From Actinobacillus indolicus (GTDB lineage Bacteria > Pseudomonadota > Gammaproteobacteria > Enterobacterales > Pasteurellaceae), in the NCBI RefSeq assembly GCF_004519515.1, contig NZ_CP038145.1:1074001-1138000 (forward strand): a DNA stretch of 64,000 nt. The letters are read 5' to 3'. Made by a program: the position numbers and the translations under genes. This document shows positions 30,937-39,443 of the stretch, in pieces (the first letter of the stretch is position 1; every line of letters begins with the position of its first letter). The notes beneath the pieces were generated by a model. It worked only from the letters and a program-made list of their open reading frames with translations. It was not told where the DNA came from and made no database searches.

Positions 30937-32829
30937 TTATAATTCCCCTCGTTTCAACATCCCTTGCTTTTTCAAATTCACCAACAAAATTGAAATCGCA
31001 GCAGGGGTAATGCCAGAAATACGGCTAGCTTGTCCGATAGAGACTGGACGGTGTTGCATCAGCTTCGCACGCACTTCGTTAGATAAACTTTCCACTTTGT
31101 CGTAATCAAATTCAGCTGGAATTTGGGTGTTTTCGTGGCGTTTGTGGCGTTCGATCTCTTGTTGTTGATGTTCGATATAGCCTTGATATTTAATCGAAAT
31201 TTCCACTTGCTCGGCAGCTTCTTTATCTTCAATCGCTGGCGCAAAAGGGGCAATTTGAGTTAAGGCTTCGTAAGTCACTTCAGGACGGCGAATTAAATCT
31301 TCACCGCTTGCTTCACGGGCAAGTGGGCTATTTAATAACGCATTCACTTCCGCAAGGTTCGCCATTTGTAAGTGCGCCCACGTCTGTTTCAAGCGTGCTT
31401 TCTCTTTTTCGATGTTTTCCATTTTCTCGTTGAAACGAGCCCAACGCGCTTCATCAATTAAACCAAATTGATGGGCAATCGGTGTTAAACGGGCATCGGC
31501 GTTGTCTTCACGCAACAACAAGCGGTATTCCGCACGAGAAGTAAAGACACGATACGGCTCTTTGGTACCTAAAGTACAGAGATCGTCCACCAATACACCC
31601 GTGTAAGCTAAATCACGGGTTGGGAACCACGCATCTTTGCCTTGTACTTGTAAACCAGCATTGATCCCTGCCAATAAACCTTGTGCCGCCGCTTCTTCAT
31701 AGCCGGTTGTGCCGTTAATTTGCCCGGCAAAGAATAAGCCGTCAATCGCTTTGGTTTCAAGGGTTGGTTTTAGATCTCGTGGGTCGAAATAGTCGTACTC
31801 AATGGCATAACCTGGTTTGATAATACGGGTGTTTTCCAAGCCTTTCATTGAATTGACGATCCCCATTTGCACATCAAACGGCAAACTGGTTGAAATCCCG
31901 TTCGGGTAAACCTCAATGGTGGTTAAACCTTCTGGTTCAAGGTAGATCTGATGGCTGTTGCGATCGCTAAAACGCATCACTTTGTCTTCAATTGACGGGC
32001 AATAACGAGGTCCGATCCCTTCAATAATCCCCGTATACATCGGGCTACGATCCAAACTATTACGGATCAAATCGTGGGTTTGTTCGTTAGTGTGTGTTAT
32101 ATAACACGGAATTTGGCGAGGGTGTTGCTCCACCGATCCCATAAATGACATTACAGGTAAAACCTCGTCCCCGTGCTGTTTTGCCAATACATCAAAATTG
32201 ATCGTGCGAGCATCTAAACGTGGTGGTGTGCCTGTTTTTAAACGATCTACACGCAAATTGAGATCACGCAAACGATCAGCCAACATTGTTGCTGCAGGAT
32301 CGCCCGCTCGCCCGCCTGCGTAGTTATCTAAACCGATATGGATCTTACCCGCCAAGAAAGTACCTGCGGTTAAAATGACCGCTTTCGCTTTAAAGGTTAA
32401 GCCCATTTTGGTTACCGCACCTACTGCACGGTTATTCTCAACCAGAATATCGACTACTTCTTGCTGGAAAATATCTAAATTCGGCTGATTTTCTAATGCG
32501 GTACGCACCGCTTGGCGGTAAAGTACACGGTCTGCTTGCGCACGGGTTGCTCGAACCGCTGGGCCTTTTGAACTGTTTAAGGTGCGGAATTGGATCCCAG
32601 CTTTATCCGTTGCCGTTGCCATTAAACCGCCCATCGCATCAATTTCTTTGACTAAATGTCCTTTGCCGATCCCACCAATCGCTGGGTTACAAGACATTTG
32701 TCCTAAGGTATCTACATTGTGTGTTAAAAGTAAGGTTTTTAAACCCATACGCGCAGGGGCTAGTGCCGCTTCAGTACCTGCGTGTCCCCCACCCACTACG
32801 ATCACATCGTATATTTCACGATAAATCAT
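30937..32829 (-). CDS. mnmG: tRNA uridine-5-carboxymethylaminomethyl modification enzyme MnmG
   Basis: A 630-residue FAD protein that, with MnmE, builds the cmnm5 group on the wobble uridine of several tRNAs. N-terminal dinucleotide fold VVGGGHAGTEAALAPARMG, then the conserved NPAIGGIGKGHLVKEIDA and the C-terminal MnmE-binding helical domain. It lies at the left edge of oriC and is transcribed away from it, the gidA-oriC arrangement of E. coli. Together with tusDCB this window holds two parts of the same wobble-uridine modification pathway. Confidence 0.97.
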   Translation of the reverse strand: MIYREIYDVIVVGGGHAGTEAALAPARMGLKTLLLTHNVDTLGQMSCNPAIGGIGKGHLVKEIDAMGGLMATATDKAGIQFRTLNSSKGPAVRATRAQADRVLYRQAVRTALENQPNLDIFQQEVVDILVENNRAVGAVTKMGLTFKAKAVILTAGTFLAGKIHIGLDNYAGGRAGDPAATMLADRLRDLNLRVDRLKTGTPPRLDARTINFDVLAKQHGDEVLPVMSFMGSVEQHPRQIPCYITHTNEQTHDLIRNSLDRSPMYTGIIEGIGPRYCPSIEDKVMRFSDRNSHQIYLEPEGLTTIEVYPNGISTSLPFDVQMGIVNSMKGLENTRIIKPGYAIEYDYFDPRDLKPTLETKAIDGLFFAGQINGTTGYEEAAAQGLLAGINAGLQVQGKDAWFPTRDLAYTGVLVDDLCTLGTKEPYRVFTSRAEYRLLLREDNADARLTPIAHQFGLIDEARWARFNEKMENIEKEKARLKQTWAHLQMANLAEVNALLNSPLAREASGEDLIRRPEVTYEALTQIAPFAPAIEDKEAAEQVEISIKYQGYIEHQQQEIERHKRHENTQIPAEFDYDKVESLSNEVRAKLMQHRPVSIGQASRISGITPAAISILLVNLKKQGMLKRGEL

Positions 32830-32880
32830 CTTATTTGCCTTGATTAAATTCTGTTTAAATGAAAAGTCGTCTATTCTACC

Positions 32881-33220
32881 TGAAAAAATTAAGATCTGAA
32901 AAAATGTTTTGGTTTGATCCTAGTTTAGATCTTGTAAGAGATCGACGATCTTAATAAGAAAAAGATCTCTTTATATAAAGATCTTTATTTTTGTTATTAT
33001 TAGCTTACTTGAATAACGTGTATAACTGAAGAAAGAATAATATAATCAAATAGTTAAACAAGATCTTATGCTGTAAAGATCTTTAATAGGATAATGATCT
33101 AACCTGTGGATAAACCGTTGAGTTATCCACAGGAATGAATTTTTTAGAAGTTATTCAAGAATAGATCTCAAGATAAATACAAGAAAATTGAGAGTTATCC
33201 ACAGGTGAATGAGAGTGAAA
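32881..33220. other. oriC: Probable chromosomal replication origin (oriC)
   Basis: The 396-bp gene-free gap upstream of mnmG contains three perfect DnaA boxes TTATCCACA (plus strand at 33123-33131 and 33195-33203, minus strand at 33105-33113), an R2-like box TTATACACG (minus, 33017-33025) and a weaker TTATTCAAG (33151). Eleven GATC Dam/SeqA sites fall in about 275 bp. An AT-rich part with AGATCTnTTTAT-type 13-mers (32960-33000) is the likely unwinding element. Position beside mnmG and the change of prevailing gene strand at this point agree with a bidirectional origin. Confidence 0.9.
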
Positions 33221-33225
33221 AATCA

Positions 33226-33465
33226 TCATTTATCTAAGATTTGATTGATTTCATCACGATATTGTTGTGCTTTCGTACCTAAAATAACATGAATATGCTG
33301 ATTGACTTCTAATACATCCAATGCGCCTAATTCAATAAGTTTGGCTTTATTGATTTGGCTAAGATCGTGAATGGCTACGCGTAAACGTGTCATACAAGCT
33401 TCAACAGATATAATGTTTTGTGCTGAGCCTAGGGCAGTCACCAGTTCATTTGCATGGTTTGACAT
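33226..33465 (-). CDS. Orphan PTS EIIB domain, glucose/sucrose type
   Basis: A 79-residue stand-alone EIIB domain. The phosphorylation-site cysteine lies in VEACMTRLRVAIHD, the signature of glucose-family EIIB; the C-terminal segment QHIHVILGTKAQQY is also typical. AGGAG lies 8 bases before the ATG. No EIIA or EIIC gene is adjacent, so it must work with partners encoded elsewhere or serve a regulatory role. It occupies the place beside oriC where E. coli has mioC. Confidence 0.8.
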   Translation of the reverse strand: MSNHANELVTALGSAQNIISVEACMTRLRVAIHDLSQINKAKLIELGALDVLEVNQHIHVILGTKAQQYRDEINQILDK

Positions 33466-33555
33466 AAATTAATCTCCTATTGATATAAAATTGAGCGCAA
33501 TAGTCTAATCTCTTCAATTTAAACTGCTAGGTGATTTTGATTGATTTACATAATT

Positions 33556-33571
33556 TGTGATTTGATTCACA
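33556..33571. promoter_or_regulatory. CRP site upstream of fucR
   Basis: Perfect palindromic half-sites TGTGA-N6-TCACA (TGTGATTTGATTCACA), embedded in TTTGTGA...TCACAAA, 76 bp before the fucR start codon. Confidence 0.8.
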
Positions 33572-33646
33572 AATCAAGCAGTAGATCGTTTTCTTTTCTC
33601 AAAAAAAACATACAATTTTACAGAATTTTGACAAGGAAAAACGTCT

Positions 33647-34393
33647 ATGCAACAGCGTCAACAACTTATCTTAAAATATATTGAAACCTATCATGAGGCT
33701 TCCGTTCAAGAGCTTGCAAATCATCTCAATGTCTCTTTAGAAACTATCCGCCGTGATTTAAACAAAATGGCAAAGGAAGGGCTTTTATATCGTACTCATG
33801 GTGGTGCGGTTAGCCATAAAAATCGGGATATCGGGCGCTCTTTTGATGCTCGTCGTCGAATGAATAGTAATGTGAAAAAATCCATTGCAGAAAATGCATT
33901 AGAACATTTTTTTGAAGGAGCAGTCATTGGTTTAGATGCGAGCTCAAGCAGTTGGAATTTTGCTCAACTCTTACCAGATCTACCTTGCACCGTTGTTACC
34001 AGTTCGATGCATAATATTCGGGCGCTGGCGAATAAAACCAGTATTGAAATCATTGCAACTGGTGGGGTTTATTCAGCGAAATATGATGCGTTTTACGGAT
34101 CGTTGTCAGGGCATTTGCTTTCTCGATTAAACATTGATATTGCGATTTTTTCTTGTACTGGTATTGCTGACGGTGTGATTTGGGAATCTAATGAGATGAA
34201 TGCCATCGCAAAACGTAAAATGTTAGCGGCAAGTAAAAAAGTATTTTTATTGGCGGATCACACCAAATTTGACCGTAAGGATCTGATACAACTTTGTGAT
34301 CTTTCTACGATTCATCACTTATTTACAGATCGGACTCCACCTTCTTCTATTCAGAAAATTTGTCATCAACATCAAATCACGATTACCCTTTAA
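33647..34393 (+). CDS. fucR: L-fucose operon regulator FucR (DeoR family)
   Basis: A 248-residue DeoR-type regulator. The N-terminal helix-turn-helix reads VQELANHLNVSLETIRRDLNKM, followed by the family motif RTHGGAV and a sugar-phosphate-binding domain with the GLDASSSSWNFAQLL and ADHTKF segments. In E. coli FucR is an activator responding to L-fuculose-1-phosphate. It stands at the head of the fuc region and has its own CRP site, but not the inverted repeat proposed here as its operator. Confidence 0.9.
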   Translation: MQQRQQLILKYIETYHEASVQELANHLNVSLETIRRDLNKMAKEGLLYRTHGGAVSHKNRDIGRSFDARRRMNSNVKKSIAENALEHFFEGAVIGLDASSSSWNFAQLLPDLPCTVVTSSMHNIRALANKTSIEIIATGGVYSAKYDAFYGSLSGHLLSRLNIDIAIFSCTGIADGVIWESNEMNAIAKRKMLAASKKVFLLADHTKFDRKDLIQLCDLSTIHHLFTDRTPPSSIQKICHQHQITITL

Positions 34394-34398
34394 TTATT

Positions 34399-34434
34399 TG
34401 CCCGATTTTCTCTTTTCCGTCACGAAATCGGGCA
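34399..34434. promoter_or_regulatory. Candidate FucR operator 1 (fucIKUA)
   Basis: Inverted repeat TGCCCGATTT (34399-34408) and AAATCGGGCA (34425-34434), 36 bp in all. Its right end lies 50 bp before the CRP site at 34484. It could also act as the fucR terminator because TCTTTTT follows. The same element recurs before three other fuc transcription units. Confidence 0.6.
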
Positions 34435-34483
34435 ATCTTTTTGCAAAAAAATCACGTAATCTGACCGCTTGTTGTTCGCTTTT

Positions 34484-34499
34484 TGTGAGCAAATTCACA
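34484..34499. promoter_or_regulatory. CRP site upstream of fucI
   Basis: TGTGAGCAAATTCACA, perfect TGTGA-N6-TCACA with flanking TTT/AAA, 97 bp before the fucI start codon. Confidence 0.82.
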
Positions 34500-34596
34500 A
34501 AATCCGTACAAATTTGGTAAAAATTCTTTTTTCATTGTCAAGAAGTTGCAAAATAGCTTCGTCAATTATTTTAACCAACCAGTTAAGGGGATTTTT

Positions 34597-36363
34597 ATGA
34601 CTCAACTCAAATCAACTCCAGTAAAAATTGGTATCCGCCCAACCATTGATGGTCGCCGTCTTGGGGTGCGTGAATCATTGGAAGATCAAACAATGAATAT
34701 GGCGAAAGCGGTGGCGAAGCTCATTAGCCAAGAAATTCGCCATACAAACGGAGATTTCGTCGAATGTGTAATTGCCGATACCTGTATCGGTGGTGTATTT
34801 GAAGCGGCTGCTTGTGCTGAAAAATTTAAACGTGAAAATGTGGGGGCTGTTATTACTGTAACACCTTGCTGGTGCTACGGTTCAGAAACCATTGATATGG
34901 ATCCGCATATGCCAAAAGCGATTTGGGGCTTTAACGGTACGGAACGTCCGGGGGCAGTTTATTTAGCCGCTTCGCTTGCAGGCCATAACCAAATGGGCTT
35001 GCCGGCATTCTCTATCTACGGCACAGAAGTGCAAGAAGCAAGCGATCAATCTATCCCTGATGATGTGCGTGAAAAATTACTTCGCTTTGCCCGTGCTGGT
35101 TTAGCGGTGGCGACCTTACGCGGTAAATCTTATCTTTCTATCGGTTCTGTCTCGATGGGTATCGCAGGCTCTATCGTTAATCAAGAGTTCTTCCAAGATT
35201 ACCTTGGTATGCGTAACGAATATGTTGATATGTCTGAACTCACTCGCCGTATGGAACGTGGTATTTATGACAAAGAAGAGTATGAGTTGGCGTTGAAATG
35301 GGCAAATGAATTCTGTATTGAAGGGGTTGATGTCAATGCACCTGAAAACCAAATGAATGCGGAAGAAAAAGCAAAATTACGTGAAACCTTGGTGAAAATG
35401 ACCATTATCACCCGTGATTTAATGGTGGGTAATCCAAAACTTGCTAAACTCAATTTTGGTGAGGAAGCCTTAGGCCACAATGCGATCGCAGCCGGTTTCC
35501 AAGGACAACGCCATTGGACAGACCACAGTCCGAACGGCGACTTTATGGAAGCCTTACTCAACTCAACTTATGACTGGAACGGTGTGCGTCCGCCATATAT
35601 TCTTGCGACCGAAAACGACTCGCTCAATGCCGTCAATATGTTGTTCGGTAACCTCTTAACTGGTCAAGCACAAATTTTTGCCGATGTGCGTACTTACTGG
35701 AGCCAAGACTCCGTAGAACGTGTCACTGGCTGGCGACCAGAAAGTGGCTTTATCCACTTAATCAACTCAGGTTCAGCTGCATTAGACGGCACAGGACAAC
35801 ATACCGATAAAGACGGCAAACCTGTGATTAAACCATACTGGGAAGTAACAGAAGAAGATGGCAAACGTTGCTTAGAAAATACTCGTTGGTGTCCAGCGGT
35901 TTACGAATATTTCCGTGGCGGTGGTTTATCTTCACAATATCTCACCAAAGGCGGAATGCCGTTTACAATGCACCGCATCAATCTCGTGAAAGGTGTCGGC
36001 CCGGTATTACAAATTGCGGAAGGCTGGTCTATCGACTTACCTGAGCACGTCCACGACATTCTCAACAAACGTACCAACGAAACTTGGCCAACCACTTGGT
36101 TTGTACCACGTTTAACAGGACAAGGTGCATTCACTGATGTTTACTCTGTGATGGCAAATTGGGGAGCAAACCACTGCGTTGCTACTTACGGACACGTTGG
36201 TGCGGACTTAATTACCCTAGCTTCAATGTTGCGTATTCCAGTCAATATGCACAACGTGGCAGATAAAGATGTGTTCCGCCCAAGTGCGTGGAGTATGTTC
36301 GGACAAGATAAAGAAGGTCAAGATTACCGTGCTTGTGCGAACTTTGGACCGCTTTATCGTTAA
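34597..36363 (+). CDS. fucI: L-fucose isomerase
   Basis: A 588-residue Mn2+-dependent ketol isomerase converting L-fucose to L-fuculose, first step of the pathway; nearly the same length as the E. coli enzyme. The start MTQLKSTPVKIGIRPTIDGR at 34597 follows AAGGGG by 6 bases, so the 17-codon upstream extension is rejected. Active-site regions ATENDSLNAVNMLFG and NMHNVADKDVFRP are present. First gene of fucI-fucK-fucU-fucA. Confidence 0.96.
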   Translation: MTQLKSTPVKIGIRPTIDGRRLGVRESLEDQTMNMAKAVAKLISQEIRHTNGDFVECVIADTCIGGVFEAAACAEKFKRENVGAVITVTPCWCYGSETIDMDPHMPKAIWGFNGTERPGAVYLAASLAGHNQMGLPAFSIYGTEVQEASDQSIPDDVREKLLRFARAGLAVATLRGKSYLSIGSVSMGIAGSIVNQEFFQDYLGMRNEYVDMSELTRRMERGIYDKEEYELALKWANEFCIEGVDVNAPENQMNAEEKAKLRETLVKMTIITRDLMVGNPKLAKLNFGEEALGHNAIAAGFQGQRHWTDHSPNGDFMEALLNSTYDWNGVRPPYILATENDSLNAVNMLFGNLLTGQAQIFADVRTYWSQDSVERVTGWRPESGFIHLINSGSAALDGTGQHTDKDGKPVIKPYWEVTEEDGKRCLENTRWCPAVYEYFRGGGLSSQYLTKGGMPFTMHRINLVKGVGPVLQIAEGWSIDLPEHVHDILNKRTNETWPTTWFVPRLTGQGAFTDVYSVMANWGANHCVATYGHVGADLITLASMLRIPVNMHNVADKDVFRPSAWSMFGQDKEGQDYRACANFGPLYR

Positions 36364-36377
36364 TAATGTGATGTTTT

Positions 36378-36450
36378 GTAGGGGCGGGGTTTATCCCCGC
36401 CCGAAAGAAAATAAACATTTCAACGGGTGGGGATAAACCCCACCCCTACG
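36378..36450. repeat. Paired GC-rich palindromes (REP-like) between fucI and fucK
   Basis: Two GC-rich units in inverted orientation. The left one has stem GGGCGGGG/CCCCGCCC around TTTAT; the right one has stem GGGTGGGG/CCCCACCC around ATAAA. Each is bordered by GTAGG or CCTAC on its outer side. The paired change of C-G to T-A within a unit supports hairpins forming inside units. Confidence 0.85.
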
Positions 36451-36495
36451 AATAATTTATGAAAATTTAACAAATGAAGAACATACGGAGGCTCT

Positions 36496-37929
36496 ATGCC
36501 AATCGCATTTATCTTCGATTGTGGTGCAACCAATTTACGCACAGTGGCAATGGATCATCACGGCAAATTACTGGCGGTACATCACATTGCAAACAATACC
36601 CAACAAGGTGAAGAAGCAGCCGACTATCACATTTGGGATATTGATGAGATCTGGTCAAAATTAATGACCTGTGCCAAACAAACCCTAGCACAACTTACCC
36701 CTGAACAACGGCAAGATATTGTCGGGATTTCAGTCACGACCTTTGGGGTGGACGGGGCGATTTTTGATAAACAAGGCAAACAGCTCTACCCGATTATTTC
36801 GTGGAAATGCCCACGTACTCAGCCGATTATGCAAGCACTCGGCGATTATCTCGATGTGGAAAAACTCTACCAACGCAACGGCGTAGGGCATTACAGCTTT
36901 AACACGTTATTCAAACTGCTTTGGTTGAAACAACATAAACCTGAACTTTACGCACAAGCGGAGAGTTTCTTGTTTATTTCTTCCATTCTCACTTATCGTT
37001 TAACTGGCGTACAAAGCACCGACAGAACAATGGCTGGCACATCAATGATGACCAACATTGCAAGCGACTCGTGGGATAGCGAAGTGTTAGATGTGTTGGG
37101 CTTAACAGAAAACCATTTCCCACCGATGAAAAGTGCTGGGGAAAAAATCGGCACATTACTGCCAACACTTGCCGAAGAGCTTGGTTTATCAACGGATATT
37201 CCCGTTCTCTCTTGCGGACACGATACCCAGTTTGCGATCTTCGGTTCAGGGGCAGGCTACAATCAACCAGTATTAAGCTCAGGCACTTGGGAAATTTTAA
37301 TGGCTCGCACCCAACAAGCCAAACCGGAATGGCAATATGTCAAAGACGGTTTAACTATTGAATTTGACAGCCAAGCAGGCTATTTCAACCCAGGTGTGCA
37401 ATGGGTCAGCTCAGGTATTATGGAGTGGCTTGGTAAACGCTTCTTTAGTGATGTCGCCGGCACTGCCGATTATTATCCGACAATGATCCGTGAAGGTTCA
37501 CAAGTGACAGCCGGGGCAAATGGCGTAAAACTTTGCGGCAATTTTGATGGCACCAGCCAACAAACTGGCTCAATCGAAGGGCTTTCAATGCACACCCAAC
37601 GGGGTGAAATTTATCGTGCCGGTTTGGAATATATGGCTCACCGCTTGAAAGCAGGACTTGATGTATTGCAACAAGTCGGACAGTTCAACGCAGAAAGTAT
37701 TATCTGTGTCGGTGGTGGTTCAAAAAATGGCTTATGGAACCAAATCCGTGCCGATGTGCTTAACCGCCCGATTGATGTGGTCGATATGTCTGAAACCACC
37801 GTGTTAGGTGCAGCGATGTTCACGCTCACAGGTGCAGGCGTATTCGAGAATATCGAACAAGCGCAACAGGCAATGAAACCTGCGTTTAAACGGGTTGAGC
37901 CGAGTGGGAATGTGAACGTATATAGATAA
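36496..37929 (+). CDS. fucK: L-fuculokinase
   Basis: A 477-residue FGGY-family kinase phosphorylating L-fuculose to L-fuculose-1-phosphate. N-terminal phosphate-binding motif IFDCGATNLRTVAMD, second domain with CGHDTQFAIFGSG and ICVGGGSKNGLWNQIRADVLNRPI. GGAGG stands 4 bases before the ATG. It is flanked on both sides by paired GC-rich palindromes. Confidence 0.95.
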   Translation: MPIAFIFDCGATNLRTVAMDHHGKLLAVHHIANNTQQGEEAADYHIWDIDEIWSKLMTCAKQTLAQLTPEQRQDIVGISVTTFGVDGAIFDKQGKQLYPIISWKCPRTQPIMQALGDYLDVEKLYQRNGVGHYSFNTLFKLLWLKQHKPELYAQAESFLFISSILTYRLTGVQSTDRTMAGTSMMTNIASDSWDSEVLDVLGLTENHFPPMKSAGEKIGTLLPTLAEELGLSTDIPVLSCGHDTQFAIFGSGAGYNQPVLSSGTWEILMARTQQAKPEWQYVKDGLTIEFDSQAGYFNPGVQWVSSGIMEWLGKRFFSDVAGTADYYPTMIREGSQVTAGANGVKLCGNFDGTSQQTGSIEGLSMHTQRGEIYRAGLEYMAHRLKAGLDVLQQVGQFNAESIICVGGGSKNGLWNQIRADVLNRPIDVVDMSETTVLGAAMFTLTGAGVFENIEQAQQAMKPAFKRVEPSGNVNVYR

Positions 37930-38013
37930 TTCGTAGGGGTGGGGTTTATCCCCACCCGTACAGAATTTAATAACATTGATTATTCGGGCGGGGATAAACC
38001 CCGCCCCTACGAA
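37930..38013. repeat. Paired GC-rich palindromes (REP-like) between fucK and fucU
   Basis: The same two unit types as before fucK but in swapped order: left stem GGGTGGGG/CCCCACCC, right stem GGGCGGGG/CCCCGCCC. Outer flanks are TTCGTAGG and CCTACGAA. Confidence 0.85.
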
Positions 38014-38028
38014 AAGGATTAAATAAAT

Positions 38029-38469
38029 ATGTTAAAAGGCATTCACCCTGCACTTTCCCCTGAATTACTGAAAGTGCTTGCAGAGATGGGACACGGCGAT
38101 GAGATCGTATTGTCCGATGCCCATTTTCCTGCACATCAATTACATCATAAAGTGATCCGCGCAGATGGCATTCAAATTGCCACCTTACTTGAAGCGATCA
38201 CCCCATTATTTGAATATGACCAATATGTCGAATGTCCATTGGTCATGATGCAAGTGGTACCCGGCGACAGCCTCGATCCTGAGGTTGAAGAGCGTTATCT
38301 TGCGGCAATCGCAAAAATTAACGGAAAAGCACCGCTTGTAGAACGTATTGAACGTTTCGCCTTTTATGACAGAGCGAAAACCGCTTATGCCGTAGTGATT
38401 ACAGGTGAATTAGCCAAATATGGCAACATCATCTTGAAAAAAGGCGTTACCCCAGTTTTAACAGATTAG
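38029..38469 (+). CDS. fucU: L-fucose mutarotase
   Basis: A 146-residue RbsD/FucU-family protein that interconverts the anomers of L-fucose for FucI. Conserved EMGHGDEIVLSDAHFPA at the N-terminus, catalytic-site tail GELAKYGNIILKKGV. It follows fucK and ends 9 bp before fucA. Confidence 0.94.
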   Translation: MLKGIHPALSPELLKVLAEMGHGDEIVLSDAHFPAHQLHHKVIRADGIQIATLLEAITPLFEYDQYVECPLVMMQVVPGDSLDPEVEERYLAAIAKINGKAPLVERIERFAFYDRAKTAYAVVITGELAKYGNIILKKGVTPVLTD

Positions 38470-38478
38470 GAGGAGAGT

Positions 38479-39132
38479 ATGAATCGTCAAACATTAGCGA
38501 GAAAAATTATTGACACCTGTTTGGAAATGACCCGTTTGGGGTTAAACCAAGGTACGGCAGGAAATATCAGTGTCCGTTATCAAGATGGTATGCTGATCAC
38601 CCCGTCAGGTATGCCTTATGAAAAAATGAAGGAAGACGACATTGTCTATGTGGATAACGAAGGCAATTTTGAAGCAGGAAAACTGCCGTCAAGCGAGTGG
38701 CAATTCCATCTTGCCGTGTACCAAACCCGTCCAGAGTTAAATGCTGTGGTACATAACCACGCCATCAACTGCACTGGCGTATCTATCTTAAATAAAGATA
38801 TTCCCGCTATTCATTATATGATTGGCGTGACGGGGACAGATCACGTTCCATGTGTGCCTTACGCTACTTTCGGCACTTGGCAACTGGCGGAATATGTAAA
38901 ACAAGGTATCGCAAAAAGCAAAGCAATTTTATTACAACATCACGGTATGATTGCTGCCGAAGTTAATCTTGAAAAAGCGCTTTGGGTCGCACATGAAGTA
39001 GAGGTATTAGCCGAATGGTATCTGAAACTCTTGGCTATCACCCCTAATGTCCCAGTGCTTTCTGATGAAGAGATTAAGGTTGTTTTAGGCAAATTCTCGA
39101 CTTATGGATTGAGAGTGGAAGAGAAACATTAA
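38479..39132 (+). CDS. fucA: L-fuculose-1-phosphate aldolase
   Basis: A 217-residue class II aldolase splitting L-fuculose-1-phosphate into dihydroxyacetone phosphate and L-lactaldehyde. The zinc ligands H92 and H94 (VVHNHAINCTG) and H155 (LLQHHGM) and the catalytic E73 (SSEWQFHL) are all present at the E. coli numbering. TAGGAGGAG provides a strong ribosome-binding site. Last gene of fucIKUA. Confidence 0.96.
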   Translation: MNRQTLARKIIDTCLEMTRLGLNQGTAGNISVRYQDGMLITPSGMPYEKMKEDDIVYVDNEGNFEAGKLPSSEWQFHLAVYQTRPELNAVVHNHAINCTGVSILNKDIPAIHYMIGVTGTDHVPCVPYATFGTWQLAEYVKQGIAKSKAILLQHHGMIAAEVNLEKALWVAHEVEVLAEWYLKLLAITPNVPVLSDEEIKVVLGKFSTYGLRVEEKH

Positions 39133-39148
39133 TTTAATGTTATATCAG

Positions 39149-39183
39149 AAGGGCGAGTAACTAAACTACTCGCCCTTATTTTT
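39149..39183 (+). terminator. Terminator of fucIKUA
   Basis: AAGGGCGAGTA and TACTCGCCCTT form an 11-bp stem with a 7-base loop, followed by ATTTTTT. Confidence 0.88.
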
Positions 39184-39186
39184 TCT

Positions 39187-39235
39187 ACAAGCGGTAGGAT
39201 TAGTTACAAATTTTGCAAATGATCTTACCGCTTAT
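39187..39235. repeat. Inverted uptake-signal pair after fucA
   Basis: ACAAGCGGT (39187-39195) faces ACCGCTTAT (39227-39235, one mismatch to the core), with ATTTTGCAAAT between. Confidence 0.75.
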
Positions 39236-39249
39236 TATTGCTTTGTATA

Positions 39250-39285
39250 TGCCCGATTTTTCTATATTTTTCAAAAAATCGGGCA
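39250..39285. promoter_or_regulatory. Candidate FucR operator 2 (ABC importer)
   Basis: TGCCCGATTTTTC and AAAAAATCGGGCA arms, 36 bp overall, ending 40 bp before the CRP site at 39325. There is no T-tract after it and a dedicated terminator already lies at 39149, so a regulatory role fits better than termination. Confidence 0.65.
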
Positions 39286-39324
39286 GGTTTATTTTGTGAA
39301 AAAATAATCAATAAATGATTTTTT

Positions 39325-39340
39325 TGTGACACTTTTCACA
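39325..39340. promoter_or_regulatory. CRP site upstream of the sugar ABC importer
   Basis: TGTGACACTTTTCACA, perfect TGTGA-N6-TCACA, 103 bp before the ATPase start codon. Confidence 0.82.
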
Positions 39341-39443
39341 ATTTTAACATTTCAATGTAAATCCACTTTGAAAACTGTCAACTTTGTACAAATATGCTTT
39401 CACTACTTTAGTAAGATATTTCTATATTGTAATGGAGGCAGAG

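Noticed and set aside
32830..33225. A small gene in the gap upstream of mnmG.
   Set aside because: The gap is AT-rich, dense in GATC sites and DnaA boxes, and has no open frame with a ribosome-binding site; oriC explains it.
33510..33560. A copy of the proposed FucR inverted repeat before fucR itself.
   Set aside because: I searched by eye for CCCGA or TCGGG in the fucR promoter region and found none; only the CRP site is present.
36378..38013. The GC-rich repeats as a CRISPR array.
   Set aside because: There are only two inverted units per gap, without regular spacers, and they are palindromes in opposite orientation.
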